Program-made: the position numbers and the translations under genes
The notes under the pieces: model-generated
Databases searched by the model: none
What the model saw: the letters and a program-made list of their open reading frames with translations, nothing else
What the model was told of the DNA's origin: nothing
Part shown: piece after piece, positions 53,501-61,690 of the stretch
Layout of the letters: the number at the start of each line of letters is the position of its first letter
How positions within the stretch are numbered: the stretch's first letter is position 1
Source: Sthenelais limicola
Lineage: Eukaryota; Annelida; Polychaeta; Phyllodocida; Sigalionidae
Direction of reading: 5' to 3'
Assembly (NCBI GenBank): GCA_942159475.1
Contig: OW804095.1
Span: 153,859,017 to 153,923,016 of the forward strand
Length of the DNA stretch: 64,000 bases

Positions 53501-53716
53501 CCAGGGGCTATTACTAGGTTCTATAACACCTTTATCGAGCATGTCTTGAATCTGTTTCTCAGCAGCTTCTCGACGCGCGCGCGGCAGGCGTCTATACACA
53601 CTTTTAATTGGCACAGCATCACCTGTGTCAACCACATGACGCACTTTGTTAGTGTGTCCCAGTGTTTCACCCGGCAACCTGAAGCAATGTTTATACTGCC
53701 AAAGCAGATTCTTTAG
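50552..53716 (-). CDS. pol: Gypsy pol: reverse transcriptase, RNase H, integrase
   Basis: About 1,055 codons from the rearrangement junction. Numbering from the TTG at 53675-53677: RT about 35-270 with KGVIEPSNSPWGSAVV, FCVDYRPVN, LDLESGYWQI and the catalytic YLDD at 175-178; RNase H about 320-450 with ILDTDASGFG (D327), KRELLAV (E370), LRTDH (D396) and ADALSR; integrase zinc domain H568, H575, C605, C608; integrase core D637, D697 and E733 with the D-35-E spacing; GPY/F-like KYGPKWDGPFEVI at about 865-877; an AT-hook-like KRRGRPP at about 962-968; and an acidic Ser/Glu tail. All catalytic residues are intact and the frame is uninterrupted. It has no ATG start of its own; its upstream end runs into the LTR fragment at 53740-53886, separated from the protease frame. 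Confidence 0.95.
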   Translation of the reverse strand, partial: LKNLLWQYKHCFRLPGETLGHTNKVRHVVDTGDAVPIKSVYRRLPRARREAAEKQIQDMLDKGVIEPSNSPWGSAVVIVKKSDGTDRFCVDYRPVNAVTKKDSFPLPRIDESIEALGGNLWFITLDLESGYWQIAMDEASKEKTAFVSTMGLFQFKVMSFGLCNAPATFERMMEQMLAGLRWKCCLVYLDDVIIFGSSFDEALLNTEKVLQRLADYGSKLKPKKCEFFKLNVKYLGRIVSQDGVRADPDKLEKVHSWPVPTTIKQVRQFLGFASYYREFMPNFSEVAAPIQALVAGAELKNNRRVIFDDNCHNAFADLKDLLTSPPVLGYPQPSGTIILDTDASGFGMSGVLSQMQNSREVVLSYASNTLTKAQQNYCATKRELLAVLTYLSKFQHYIIGQHDFMLRTDHASLRWLMNFRDPSGMLARWLTTLQHYGLREDQIVHRPGRKHINADALSRLPVRRCPREDCLDCGAHDAIVATMTVDYHIFSTLAGDRLKVAQEEDDVLTRIKSIVQGLTQKPDNKALLAEGGEFCYYVSKIEFLKVEKELLCMDWESDNGVVYTRVLVPLALRKELFRTLHGSKLAAHFGEFKTYQAARQKFVWPRMKRDIADWVRGCEVCASCKSRGGKGITPLKKEIHGVRWSRIALDIIGPFRRTPRGNSCVMVVTDYFSKWAEAYPLPDHTAATCAMALFTEWVLRYGPPVSLQTDGAPEFRSALLKELLLLLDIEQLMSLPYRPQANGQVERWNRVLVEHLSCLTQFEDLNWDLLVPCIAHAYRGAVHKSTMCTPNLVVFGTELTVPADIIYGTLTGDVDFPCRSVFVEEIKTLLLKGHRFVRERLGHSAVYQKRYFDRRARPKVFKSGDVVWRYATPMAQKKYGPKWDGPFEVIRRVQGSTYELRTEEGVLRWNGDLLKLAFDADGTPVQVTNLHRAPEYQKQQVAGKDYLKITPQGRVIPGRHAPAVLPAANIVRHVKRRGRPPNKPALLSYQPPGLGTKLEGGTAAVVSESSSESDSEEKVEGSPLAKTMDGLLRSGYLEERPRRHRQAPDRLGYE

Positions 53717-54111
53717 AAAACCTTGGGTCTCGAAGAAATTGTAGTGTCCGATCGACGGCCTTAAGCGACTATGAGACTTAATCTATCGAATAAAGACAAC
53801 GACAACAACAGGATCTAATGGACCTCGCCAGCTTCTCTCTTTTATATTCTACTGTTCCACATCCGGGCTGCTCTCACGAGAACAACCGCAGATCCCCAGG
53901 GGCTATTACTAGGTTCTATAACACCTTTATCGAGCATGTCTTGAATCTGTTTCTCAGCAGCTTCTCGACGCGCGCGCGGCAGGCGTCTATACACACTTTT
54001 AATTGGCACAGCATCACCTGTGTCAACCACATGACGCACTTTGTTAGTGTGTCCCAGTGTTTCACCTGGCAACCTGAAGCAATGTTTATACTGCCAAAGC
54101 AGATTCTTTAG
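53487..54111 (-). other. Pol rearrangement: duplicated segment with LTR piece and filler
   Basis: The 230-bp segment at 53487-53716 is repeated at 53882-54111 with one observed difference. Between the copies are a 17-nt filler (53716-53732) identical to 51134-51150 in the integrase C-terminal region, a few bases, and a 147-bp piece of LTR (53740-53886). At the LTR/pol join the two parents share ACAAC, a microhomology. The unit offset of 395 bp is not a multiple of three, so protease and RT lie in different frames. Confidence 0.95.
53740..53886 (-). repeat. Partial LTR inside pol
   Basis: Matches the sense-3' 147 bp of the gypsy LTR, including the TATA box AATATAAAAG and the GGACACTACA end. 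It shares the GACAACGACAAC variant with the 5' LTR rather than the 3' LTR, and has one private change (ACATCCGGG for ACACCCGGG). The two or three bases next to it (AAT) also match the LTR-leader boundary, so its source was a 5' LTR copy. Confidence 0.95.
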
Positions 54112-55236
54112 TCTAATTATGTCCTCCGCCTTAGACAAATCAGACCCTCTTACCAATTTCGCTAGTGGGCATTCATCCACTGGCGGCATTGGAACCTCCG
54201 GTTCCAACATCTCCACATCAACAATAGGAGAATTATCATTCAAGAAATCTTCTCCCCTTGCTGTCTGCAGTTCGATCAGTATGGGAGAGCTAGTGGGATT
54301 GCATACAGACAGCGTGCAATTATATCGGTCGCCAGCAACCAATAAACTCCCTGCAACATAACATCCCAACTCCGCCTCATCTGGTTCAAAGAACATGTCC
54401 TCATTCGGGGACATTGGGCCAATGCCACTACAAATAGTGGAGAAAGCGTCTATGAAAATACTCTCACAGTTGCTCCTTGCCATAGGCCCACTTTGCAATG
54501 CCCTGCACATTACCGATTGTTCACCTGCCTCGAGAGTGAATAAACCAGACCAGTCGGAATTACATTTATGGAGATAGATAAAATCCATCCCCAAGATACC
54601 AGCTTCCGCTCCAACCAAACCACTTACCACGAGGCAGTTGAGGGCATACCAAGCACCTCCCAACCCCAGCGCGAGTCGCACACACCCATGCGTCTTTAGA
54701 TTATGACCAGTCCCAGCATAGCACGTCACTCCACATGGCATCAATGACGGCCTGACTGAGAGTTCATCATATACATGCCTTTTTACCAGCGTGCATTGTG
54801 CCCCCCAGTCAATAAGGAATTGACCAGTTACATTCACTAAAGTCACATCCCCATACATGCGCTCAGCCACAAGCGGACGATTGCGGTCTGAAACACAAAT
54901 CTCAAAATCACGCAAGTCACACACCATCACCTTACTCACCACCCGGGCATCTTCCCCCCATTCAACTTTTAGAATTTGCCCAGGCATGCATACATACTCA
55001 GGATCTCCTTCATTCACCACCATCACTGAGCATGTGGCGCGCCCAATTGCGCCAATGCCGCTGCCCTCGTGCACTTCACCTCCAAGATCACCTTCTCCAT
55101 GGGCGTCCCCAGGCTGATCTAGGGGCACAAGAACATCGGATCCAATTGGTTTACTAGCCCGATTTAACGACAATGCGGTGTGTATGCTGTTTGTCGCGAT
55201 CTCCTGTTCACCGCCTAAGAAGATCCGACCTTGTTT
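53842..55236 (-). CDS. Gypsy protease and start of RT, truncated by rearrangement
   Basis: Open in the -1 frame relative to gag from the slippery site at 55233-55239. The protease signature is GQFLIDWGAQCTLV, with the catalytic Asp followed by Trp-Gly instead of the usual Thr/Ser-Gly, and later ILGMDFI, the typical C-terminal ILG motif. After the protease it runs into the RT N terminus (KGVIEPSNSPWGSAVV), then leaves pol at 53882-53886, continues for a few residues in LTR sequence and stops at 53842. The Trp after the catalytic Asp is unusual and could impair the enzyme or be a lineage feature. The true start is by frameshift, not the TTG at 55173. Confidence 0.85.
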   Translation of the reverse strand, partial: KQGRIFLGGEQEIATNSIHTALSLNRASKPIGSDVLVPLDQPGDAHGEGDLGGEVHEGSGIGAIGRATCSVMVVNEGDPEYVCMPGQILKVEWGEDARVVSKVMVCDLRDFEICVSDRNRPLVAERMYGDVTLVNVTGQFLIDWGAQCTLVKRHVYDELSVRPSLMPCGVTCYAGTGHNLKTHGCVRLALGLGGAWYALNCLVVSGLVGAEAGILGMDFIYLHKCNSDWSGLFTLEAGEQSVMCRALQSGPMARSNCESIFIDAFSTICSGIGPMSPNEDMFFEPDEAELGCYVAGSLLVAGDRYNCTLSVCNPTSSPILIELQTARGEDFLNDNSPIVDVEMLEPEVPMPPVDECPLAKLVRGSDLSKAEDIIRLKNLLWQYKHCFRLPGETLGHTNKVRHVVDTGDAVPIKSVYRRLPRARREAAEKQIQDMLDKGVIEPSNSPWGSAVVLVRAARMWNSRI

Positions 55237-55239
55237 AAC
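55190..55239 (-). promoter_or_regulatory. Candidate -1 ribosomal frameshift signal at the gag end
   Basis: In the gag phase the codons read G TTA AAC at 55233-55239, a heptamer of the X XXY YYZ type (GTTAAAC). After a 7-nt spacer (AAGGTCG) comes a stem GATCTTC / GGAGATC of 7 bp (one G-T pair) with a 14-nt loop. The gag stop TAG (55215-55217) lies within the loop-proximal part. A -1 slip leads directly into the open protease frame. Heptamer, spacer and downstream structure all fit programmed -1 frameshifting. Confidence 0.75.
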
Positions 55240-57278
55240 AGCAGAGCCAACTGTTCTTTAATTGCCGCAGCCTGAGCTGTAAAGTCATCAAAAGACTTAA
55301 CATGTGTCTTTTGTTTAACACAATCCGCCCACATGTGTCCTTCTTGCTGACAATAGTAGCATTTTCGAGGCATACCAGGTCTTCTCCTATAATTTCCTTC
55401 AGAAGAACCCTTTCTACCCCCTTCACCCGACTCGACCGGTGGTGGTGGTGGTAAAGCCTCCAGTTGCGGTTTTGGCCTTTTCTGCCACGCCCGAAAAGCT
55501 TGAAACTCTGCCATTTCTCTATCATCCCACTCTCGTTCCGATTTGGTCACACTAGTTACCGTTGACACACCCGCCCCGCTTTTAATCGAGTGTAAGTGCG
55601 ACGACGTGTGTGAAACTCCACTGGTACCAAATACATCCCTATATCTAGTAGCGGCTGCCGCAGCCGAAACTATATCGGTCGGCTCCTGCATCGCAACATA
55701 TTGCGACATGCCTTTATCCAACAGCCCATCAAGAAATGTTTTTACCGCCATTTCATGCAACGTGCCATCCCAATCACCGAAAGCATGTACTGCCTTCAAA
55801 CTTAAGTTCTGGCTGAAAGCAGCCGGACTCTGCCCAGGATCTTGCCTACATTCGAAAAATTCCCGCTTCCGCGTCTTATCAGACTTTTCAGCCTGATAGT
55901 CATATTCGAGCATCTGTAGCAGCTGATCGACTGAAAAATCATCCGGCTCCAGCATCATAGCTTGCGGCAGCTGTTTACCTACTCCGGTTAGCAGTTGTAT
56001 TTTATATGTCTCATCATCCCAATTATTTGAACGTGCTATCATTACCGTGCGTCTTTGATAGTCACGCCAATCTTCCCGACCATCCCATTCAGGGAAGTTC
56101 ACAGTTCTAGGGTTGCGCATTGGCTTAGTTGGTTTGAACTTAGGCATGCCAAATGCAGGTCCCTTACCTTCAGGTAAGTAACCCGCGGCTGGATCTATTG
56201 ACCGCCTAACTCCACTCATATTGGCCGGCAATGATCGCCTTACCGCGCCCATAATTCCATAACCGACTGGACTAGGACTAGAAGGGCGCAAACCACGCGC
56301 AGCTTCTAAAGCACTCCTCCTGTCACCTTTAAACGCCCGCCCGCCAGTTGGTGCGTCCGGCATGACCGACGTATAATGAGGTGGATATGATGCTACATTA
56401 TCTGGACTTCCTTTCCTTTGATCAAAGTCAGGTAAATCAGTCATGATTCGGGTGTATGATTCATTAGTTATACCGCCCGGATTCTCATAAATAGGAGTGC
56501 TAACCTTTTCCACCTCGTCAGCAAAAGCAATACCCCTAGCCCTGTGCTGTGGGACTTGAAAGTCAAAGCGGCTATTCAATTCTTCCAAATTCATTCTCAT
56601 ACGCTCATTATTCTTACGTTCCCAAGCGCGCTTAGCCTCTAGTGAAGTCAATTTCTCACTTTGATCTTTCACTACAGATCTTAAACGAGCTTCTTCCTTT
56701 CTAGCCAAATTCAATTCCGATTCAGTATAAGCCGCTTTCTCCAGGGCCTCCTTCCCCTTCCTTGCAGACTCCAATACTGAATCATTCATCAAATTCAAAG
56801 TACTCACTTGCGTAGAGATGAGTTTATCCATTCTATCATAGGTCATGCGCCTATTCCTAGTACGGTCCTGAGTCCATTCGGATTGTAACTGGCCAATATC
56901 CGCATGAACCACTGGAGTCATGGGAGGCAATTTACCATGCAAAAACTCATCCTCGTCCGAGCCAATATCCACAATCTCCGGTGCTTTCTTCAACGCACTA
57001 CGAGGAAGCTTTGACAACTTCCTTCTCATGGTCACTTTCAAATCGGGCGGTTGTACATGTTCATCGCCGCTACTTGAATTAGCTTCTATGCTCGCTTTCA
57101 CCCGCACATTAGCATTAACATGGGGTTCCAGCGATCGATCGAAATTCAGTTTTGACTGGGCCAACTGATTTTCCAAGTCCTGAATAGTCTGATTCGTTTG
57201 CTGCAGAAATTCATCCACAGCCATCAGGTCATCCGGCGCTCCAGTGGAGAGCCGGACATCTTTCCCCTTGTCACCCAT
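55215..57278 (-). CDS. gag: Gypsy Gag polyprotein
   Basis: 687 codons from ATG at 57276-57278 (MGDKGKDV); the frame is open two codons further upstream from a GTG, but the ATG in GCCGATGG is the natural start. Layout: coiled-coil segments at about 20-45 and 155-240, a basic linker, a capsid-like region at about 390-550 (FPEWDGREDWRDYQRRT, LLDKGMSQYV), a proline stretch (PPPPP) at about 610, and one CCHC knuckle C640-x2-C643-x4-H648-x4-C653 (CYYCQQEGHMWADC) near the C terminus. It would assemble virus-like particles and bind the element RNA. Length is above the common 300-500 residues because of the N-terminal coiled-coil half. It ends in TAG just after the frameshift heptamer. Confidence 0.95.
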   Translation of the reverse strand: MGDKGKDVRLSTGAPDDLMAVDEFLQQTNQTIQDLENQLAQSKLNFDRSLEPHVNANVRVKASIEANSSSGDEHVQPPDLKVTMRRKLSKLPRSALKKAPEIVDIGSDEDEFLHGKLPPMTPVVHADIGQLQSEWTQDRTRNRRMTYDRMDKLISTQVSTLNLMNDSVLESARKGKEALEKAAYTESELNLARKEEARLRSVVKDQSEKLTSLEAKRAWERKNNERMRMNLEELNSRFDFQVPQHRARGIAFADEVEKVSTPIYENPGGITNESYTRIMTDLPDFDQRKGSPDNVASYPPHYTSVMPDAPTGGRAFKGDRRSALEAARGLRPSSPSPVGYGIMGAVRRSLPANMSGVRRSIDPAAGYLPEGKGPAFGMPKFKPTKPMRNPRTVNFPEWDGREDWRDYQRRTVMIARSNNWDDETYKIQLLTGVGKQLPQAMMLEPDDFSVDQLLQMLEYDYQAEKSDKTRKREFFECRQDPGQSPAAFSQNLSLKAVHAFGDWDGTLHEMAVKTFLDGLLDKGMSQYVAMQEPTDIVSAAAAATRYRDVFGTSGVSHTSSHLHSIKSGAGVSTVTSVTKSEREWDDREMAEFQAFRAWQKRPKPQLEALPPPPPVESGEGGRKGSSEGNYRRRPGMPRKCYYCQQEGHMWADCVKQKTHVKSFDDFTAQAAAIKEQLALLLNKVGSS

Positions 57279-57365
57279 CGGCACTCCTCGTTAGAGGCTA
57301 CCGACGGCTGACACAGGTCTCACCCGTTAGCGAGCAAAAATCCAAAAATGGTCACGGCACCGAAT
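57279..57365 (-). promoter_or_regulatory. Gypsy leader with candidate primer-binding site
   Basis: Directly after the 5' LTR the sense strand reads ATTCGGTGCCGTGACCAT; the GGTGCCGTGACC block (57350-57361) resembles a tRNA-derived primer-binding site, but the usual leading TGG reads CGG. The primer is undetermined. The leader is only 87 nt to the gag ATG. Confidence 0.5.
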
Positions 57366-57788
57366 TGTAGTGTCCGATCGACGGCCTTAAGCGACTATGA
57401 GACTTAATCTATCGAATAAAGACAACGACAACAACAGGATCTAATGGACCTCGCCAGCTTCTCTCTTTTATATTCTACTGTTCCACACCCGGGCTGCTCT
57501 CACGAGAACAACAACAATACAATACGTCATATCGAATAATCAATATATAAGTGTGCATACACAATGGGTGTATAAGGAAAGAATAACAGTAAATATATAG
57601 AACAAGCAGTATCACACAGCAATAAAAAAGTTAAAATATAGACCACCGAAATACTACGACCTCTATCGGTCAAACCCACCACAACCGCGACCAGCGCGGC
57701 TACTCTAGACTTACTAGCGGGACTGGTACAACAGCCGCGTAGCCCCGGCTCTGGTTTAACAAATGTCAATCCAGAGCCGCGCACCACA
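57366..57788 (-). repeat. 5' LTR of the gypsy element
   Basis: 423 bp with TG...CA termini (sense start TGTGGTGCGCGG, end GGACACTACA). TATA box AATATAAAAG at 57465-57474, leaving about 100 nt of R-U5. It differs from the 3' LTR at two positions. No AATAAA hexamer is seen on the sense strand. Confidence 0.97.
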
Positions 57789-58036
57789 TATAGAGCTTTG
57801 GTAGAAGAGTGCAAGGTGTGCTATGTACATATAGAGCTTTGGTAGAAGAGTGCAAGGTGTGCTATGTACATATAGAGCTTTGGTGTAAGAGTGCAAGGTG
57901 TGCAATGTACATATAGAGCTTTGGTAGAAGAGTGCAAGGTGTGCTATGTACATATAGAGCTTTGGTAGAAGAGTGCAAGGTGTCCTATGTATAGAGCTTT
58001 GGTAGAAGAGTGCAAGGTGTGCTATGTGTATATGGA
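57789..58036. repeat. 41-bp minisatellite, continuation
   Basis: About six more units of the array at 39237-45681, starting with the TATA target-site duplication. One unit has lost ACATA (CTATGTATAGAGC). The array ends at TATATGGAGTTGTAGACC. Confidence 0.95.
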
Positions 58037-58960
58037 GTTGTAGACCACAGTCATAGTTAGTTAGTCTTACTGGAAGTGGTGTTAGCCAGCTTCATTATGG
58101 AATTTCGTTGTCATTTTTTGGAGATGAGTAAAACTATTCCTCTTTTCGAAAGCTCAAAACAGTACAAATTGATGTTTTCATTTCATATTTCCTAATATAA
58201 TCCTCAGAACAAATGCAAAGATCCTTTTCATGATTGATGATGAATGCTATTATGTTGCATGATTCATATTTGTCCTTAATTAAATTAACCGTGCTTTTTA
58301 CGAACCAAAGTACAAACAAAATATTGTTTGTTTTTTTTCCGTTTCTGTTGAACATTGGTTTATACCTTCAAGAGTCACTTGACAAGAGTCACATCACAAA
58401 TGTTGATTAAGTCATGCGATCATTGCATATTATGGATATTATCGAATACAAAATGGGTTCTTGGACACAGGGTAGGGTCTGAAATGGGTCCAAAATCAAC
58501 AAATTAAATGATTTTTACTACTGTTCACATTAATACTAGGACCGAACTAAAGCGCCCTTAAGTGGACAAATACATCACCTGAAAAATTTCAATTTTGCGA
58601 CGTGTGACTCATTTTCATGTAACATATCACATTCAGGCAAAGGCAGGCATTATAGAGCTTCAATTAATCTCTTAATATTTTAAAATTCCTTCACAAGCAA
58701 GAACTCCTGAGTGGTACCTTTAAGGCTTCCCCTCTGCGGACATTGTGGGTTCATTCTGCAGTGCATTCATAATCCAAATATAATAAGACTTGAAGCTGGT
58801 CAGAGAGTAGCCGAATCATCAACCCTATACCTGGCTACTGTGTACGCGTGAATAGTCACTTGAATGGGTTGTATGTACAGCTAGTCAGAGAAGAGTCGGT
58901 TTGAGGTTGTGCAATATTCCTTTATAATAATCTATATGTGATAATGATTATAGGATAAGA
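58037..58960. other. Spacer with a MITE B end fragment
   Basis: 58582-58630 is the right terminus of a family B element (TTTTGCGACGTGTGACTC...ATATCAC). The rest is unique AT-rich DNA with no gene seen. Confidence 0.55.
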
Positions 58961-59340
58961 TGGTTATAAGATAAGATGATAGAATTCTTTATTTGCCATA
59001 AAGTGTAGTTCTGACAATGAGGTCGTCATCATCTCTAAAAGAGACTAGGCCATGTATGGGTCAGATTTTCAGAAAATGTACAATTGGCAGCTCTACACAT
59101 TTAGGGCATTCTCCTAAATTAGACTGAAAAAAGAAGAATACCGGGTATATCTGAGTATATTTGGTATCACATTTATTTAAAGGATCAGTTCTGTTATGTT
59201 AAACTGCATTTTGAAACTAATTAAAAAGATTGCCTTAAATGTGGGTTATTTGAGAGAATTGGTGAAGGCGAATTGTACATTTTCTGAAAACCTTACCCAG
59301 TTATTGTCTTCTTTTGGTTGCTAAGTCTACCTACTCTCTC
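58961..59340 (-). mobile_element. Non-LTR-like tail fragment split by MITE A
   Basis: (ATAAG)n-like tail at 58945-58978, then GAATTCTTTATTTGCCATAA and a segment similar to 30657-30745. It is interrupted at 59058-59298 by a MITE A, after which GGTTGCTAAGTCTACCTACT continues the similarity to GGGTGCTAAATCTACCCACT at 30713. Confidence 0.5.
59058..59298 (+). mobile_element. MITE A copy 11
   Basis: A full-length, rather diverged family A element, closest to copy 4 in its interior (AATACCGGGTATATCTGAGT). The right end reads CTTACCC. Flanks do not match. Confidence 0.85.
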
Positions 59341-59487
59341 TTGATTTCAAGAAACGGAAACTTAGTCTTGATTATTTTGTTATACTCTTCTCCACTCACT
59401 TGCTCAATGATCGATTACTATGTCTAGGTTTGTACTCGCCCAGATGGCAGGATGTCATGGATAAACGCTTAAAAACAAACAAACTCT

Positions 59488-60053
59488 ACCTATTCTATGT
59501 TAAACCAGTTCTCTATTCTATGTTAAACCAGTTCTCTATTCTATGTTAAACCAGTTCTCTATTCTATGTTAAACCAGTTCTCTATTCTATGTTAAACCAG
59601 TTCTCTATTCTATGTTAAACCAGTTCTCTATTCTATGTTAAACCAGTTCTCTATTCTTTGTTAAACCAGTTCTCTATTCTATGTTAAACCAGTTCTCTAT
59701 TCTTTGTTAAACCAGTTCTCTATTCTATGTTAAACCAGTTCTCTATTCTATGTTAAACCAGTTCTCTATTCTATGTTAAACCAGTTCTCTATTCTATGTT
59801 AAACCAGTTCTCTATTCTATGTTAAACCAGTTCTCTATTCTATGTCTATGTTAAACCAGTTCTCTATTCTATGTTAAACCAGTTCTCTATTCTATGTTAG
59901 ACCAGTTCTCTATTCTAAGTCTATGTTAAACCAGTTCTCTATTCTATGTTAAACCAGTTCTCTATTCTATGTTAAACCAGTTCTCTATTCTATGTTAAAC
60001 CAGTTCTCTATTCTATGTTAAACCAGTTCTCTATTCTATGTTAAACCAGTTCT
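59488..60053. repeat. 23-bp minisatellite, about 24 units
   Basis: Unit CTATTCTATGTTAAACCAGT plus TCT, very homogeneous, with two TTTGTTAAAC variants and two units extended by GTCTA. Confidence 0.95.
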
Positions 60054-60084
60054 CTTGTACATGTATTACACATGTATTACACAT

Positions 60085-60151
60085 TGATAATATCTCAAAA
60101 TGCATTTTTTTGCGACTTGTGACTTGTGATTTTTCTCTAACACATCATCAC
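60085..60151 (-). mobile_element. MITE B end fragment
   Basis: AATATCTCAAAATGCATTTT followed by TGCGACTTGTGACTTGTGAT and CTAACACATCATCAC is the terminus of a family B element. The rest is absent. Confidence 0.7.
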
Positions 60152-60555
60152 ATAGAGCAGTAGGGGTGGGCATAGCATTATTCATTGTACACTGGGCATA
60201 TCTAGATCTAGCCACAGTTTAATTGTAATTTTACGGAGGATTCGCTGTATAAAAATTCTAAATAAAAACAAAAAATAAAAAAATAAAAATGCTACAAGAC
60301 CCACAGGGTCTGGTGGAGTCCCACTTACAGGTACAGAGGTCGGTGAGAGAGGGCAGGCGGGTGCAACACAAGCCGTCTCCATTCAACCCTCCCCGCCGCC
60401 GCCATGTTTACCCCAACCCATCCTCCGCCTCACTAATTTACATAAAATATACAATTATACAATAATGGTGGGAACTCAAGCCCATGTTTACTTCTCGGCT
60501 TGTTGTCCTTGTCATAATCTGCATCCATAATGTGGGGGTGCAGGAGGTTACATGT
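60152..60555. other. Spacer, no gene seen
   Basis: Includes a short GC-rich CCGCCGCCGCCATG stretch at about 60391. No repeat or gene is assigned. Confidence 0.45.
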
Positions 60556-61105
60556 CTTAGCATCAAGGTACAATAGGAGGTTTGCATGTCTGTTACAGTG
60601 CATGCTGGGGTGTACAATAGGGGATTTGCATGTACCACTGCACATGTCTGTTACAGTGCATGATGGGATGTACAATAGGGGATTTGTATGTATGTTACAG
60701 TGCATGCTGGGATGTACAATAGGGGATTTGCATGTATCGCTGCACATGTCTGTTACAGTGCATGCTGGGATGTACAATAGGGGATTTGTATGTCTGTTAC
60801 AGTGCATGCTGTGATGTACAATAGGGGGTTTGCATGTCTGTTACAGTGCATGCTGTGATGTACAATAGGGGATTTGCATGTCTGTTACAGTGCATGCTGG
60901 GATGTACAATGGGGGATTTGTATGTCTGTTACAGTGCATGATGGGATGTACAATAGGGGATTTGCATGTCTGTTACAGTGCATGCAGGGATGTACAATAT
61001 GGGATTTGTATGTACCACTGCACATGTCTGTTACAGTGCATGCTGGGATGTACAATAGGGGCATTGTATGTCCCACTGCACATGTCTGTTACAATGCATG
61101 ATGGG
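60556..61105. repeat. 44/62-bp minisatellite derived from the left end of MITE C
   Basis: About eleven units starting GTACAATAGGGGATTTGCAT and continuing GTCTGTTACAGTGCATGCTG plus GGAT. Some have an extra ACCACTGCACATGT block. This block and the AATAGGGG...TTGCATGT...CACTGC order match the left 50 bp of MITE C at 22067. The short frames on both strands are repeat readings. Confidence 0.9.
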
Positions 61106-61283
61106 AGAGGGAGCACGTCCATTAATTATGAAGGGGTGTAACCCTTTGTTTATACACAAAGAACATGTATGGAAATATATTAAAACCTATATTCGTTATA
61201 TTTAATTAAAGAAATATTAAGTTCAATAAGTATGCTACAACATGGTGTAACATCGAAAAGAAGGAGACTAAGATCAAACTTAA
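61106..61283. other. Spacer, no gene seen
   Basis: Short AT-rich spacer between the array and foldback element E copy 2. Confidence 0.5.
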
Positions 61284-61412
61284 TGCTGCATATGCAACAA
61301 CGTATTCACAAAACACAAGTGACTTGTGGTGAATGTTTTTTCACAAGTGCCGAAGGCGTGAAAGACACCAAAAGCCACAAGCGTTTTGTGAATGCGTTGT
61401 TGCATATGCAGC
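61284..61412. mobile_element. Foldback element E, copy 2
   Basis: GCTGCATATGCAACAACGTA followed by TTCACAAAAC is repeated inverted at 61383-61412. The centre contains CACAAGTGCCGAAGGCGTG, as in copy 1 at 21742-21928. Confidence 0.85.
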
Positions 61413-61690
61413 TCATGTTTAGTTCTATTTTTATGCCATGAAAGAAATGGATAGAAATGTATAATTCTGACACAACATTGTCACTATGTCCTCCTTGATT
61501 CGGATAATCCATTCTAAATGTTTTCATGAATTATTGTGTTAATTTGATATAAACATATGTATTGTTAGATGTAGGCTTCAAAACAAATGAAGTTTTGTAT
61601 AGAATATGCCAAAGGATACCTGAGAAGAACAGTTCTATTTTACACCGATTGATTTACTTTTGAATGTTGGAGAGAAATACAAATACAAGT
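61413..61690. other. Spacer, no gene seen
   Basis: AT-rich sequence. Only the outer bases (GTTTAGTTCTATTTTTATGC) still resemble foldback element E. Confidence 0.5.

Larger units (their letters stand above)
45682..57788 (-). mobile_element. Young 12.1-kb Ty3/gypsy LTR retrotransposon
   Basis: Complete from LTR to LTR, coding on the minus strand, with TATA on both sides (45678-45681 and 57789-57792) inside the 41-bp array. Sense order is 5' LTR, 87-bp leader, gag, protease and pol in the -1 frame, a 570-bp gap, a large third frame, polypurine tract, 3' LTR. RT-RNase H-integrase order and the GPY/F-type C terminus place it in Ty3/gypsy. The LTRs differ at two of 423 positions, so insertion is recent. 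At 12.1 kb it is about twice the usual length of the group, mainly because of the third frame. Pol is broken by a rearrangement at 53487-54111, so this copy is probably non-autonomous. Confidence 0.97.
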
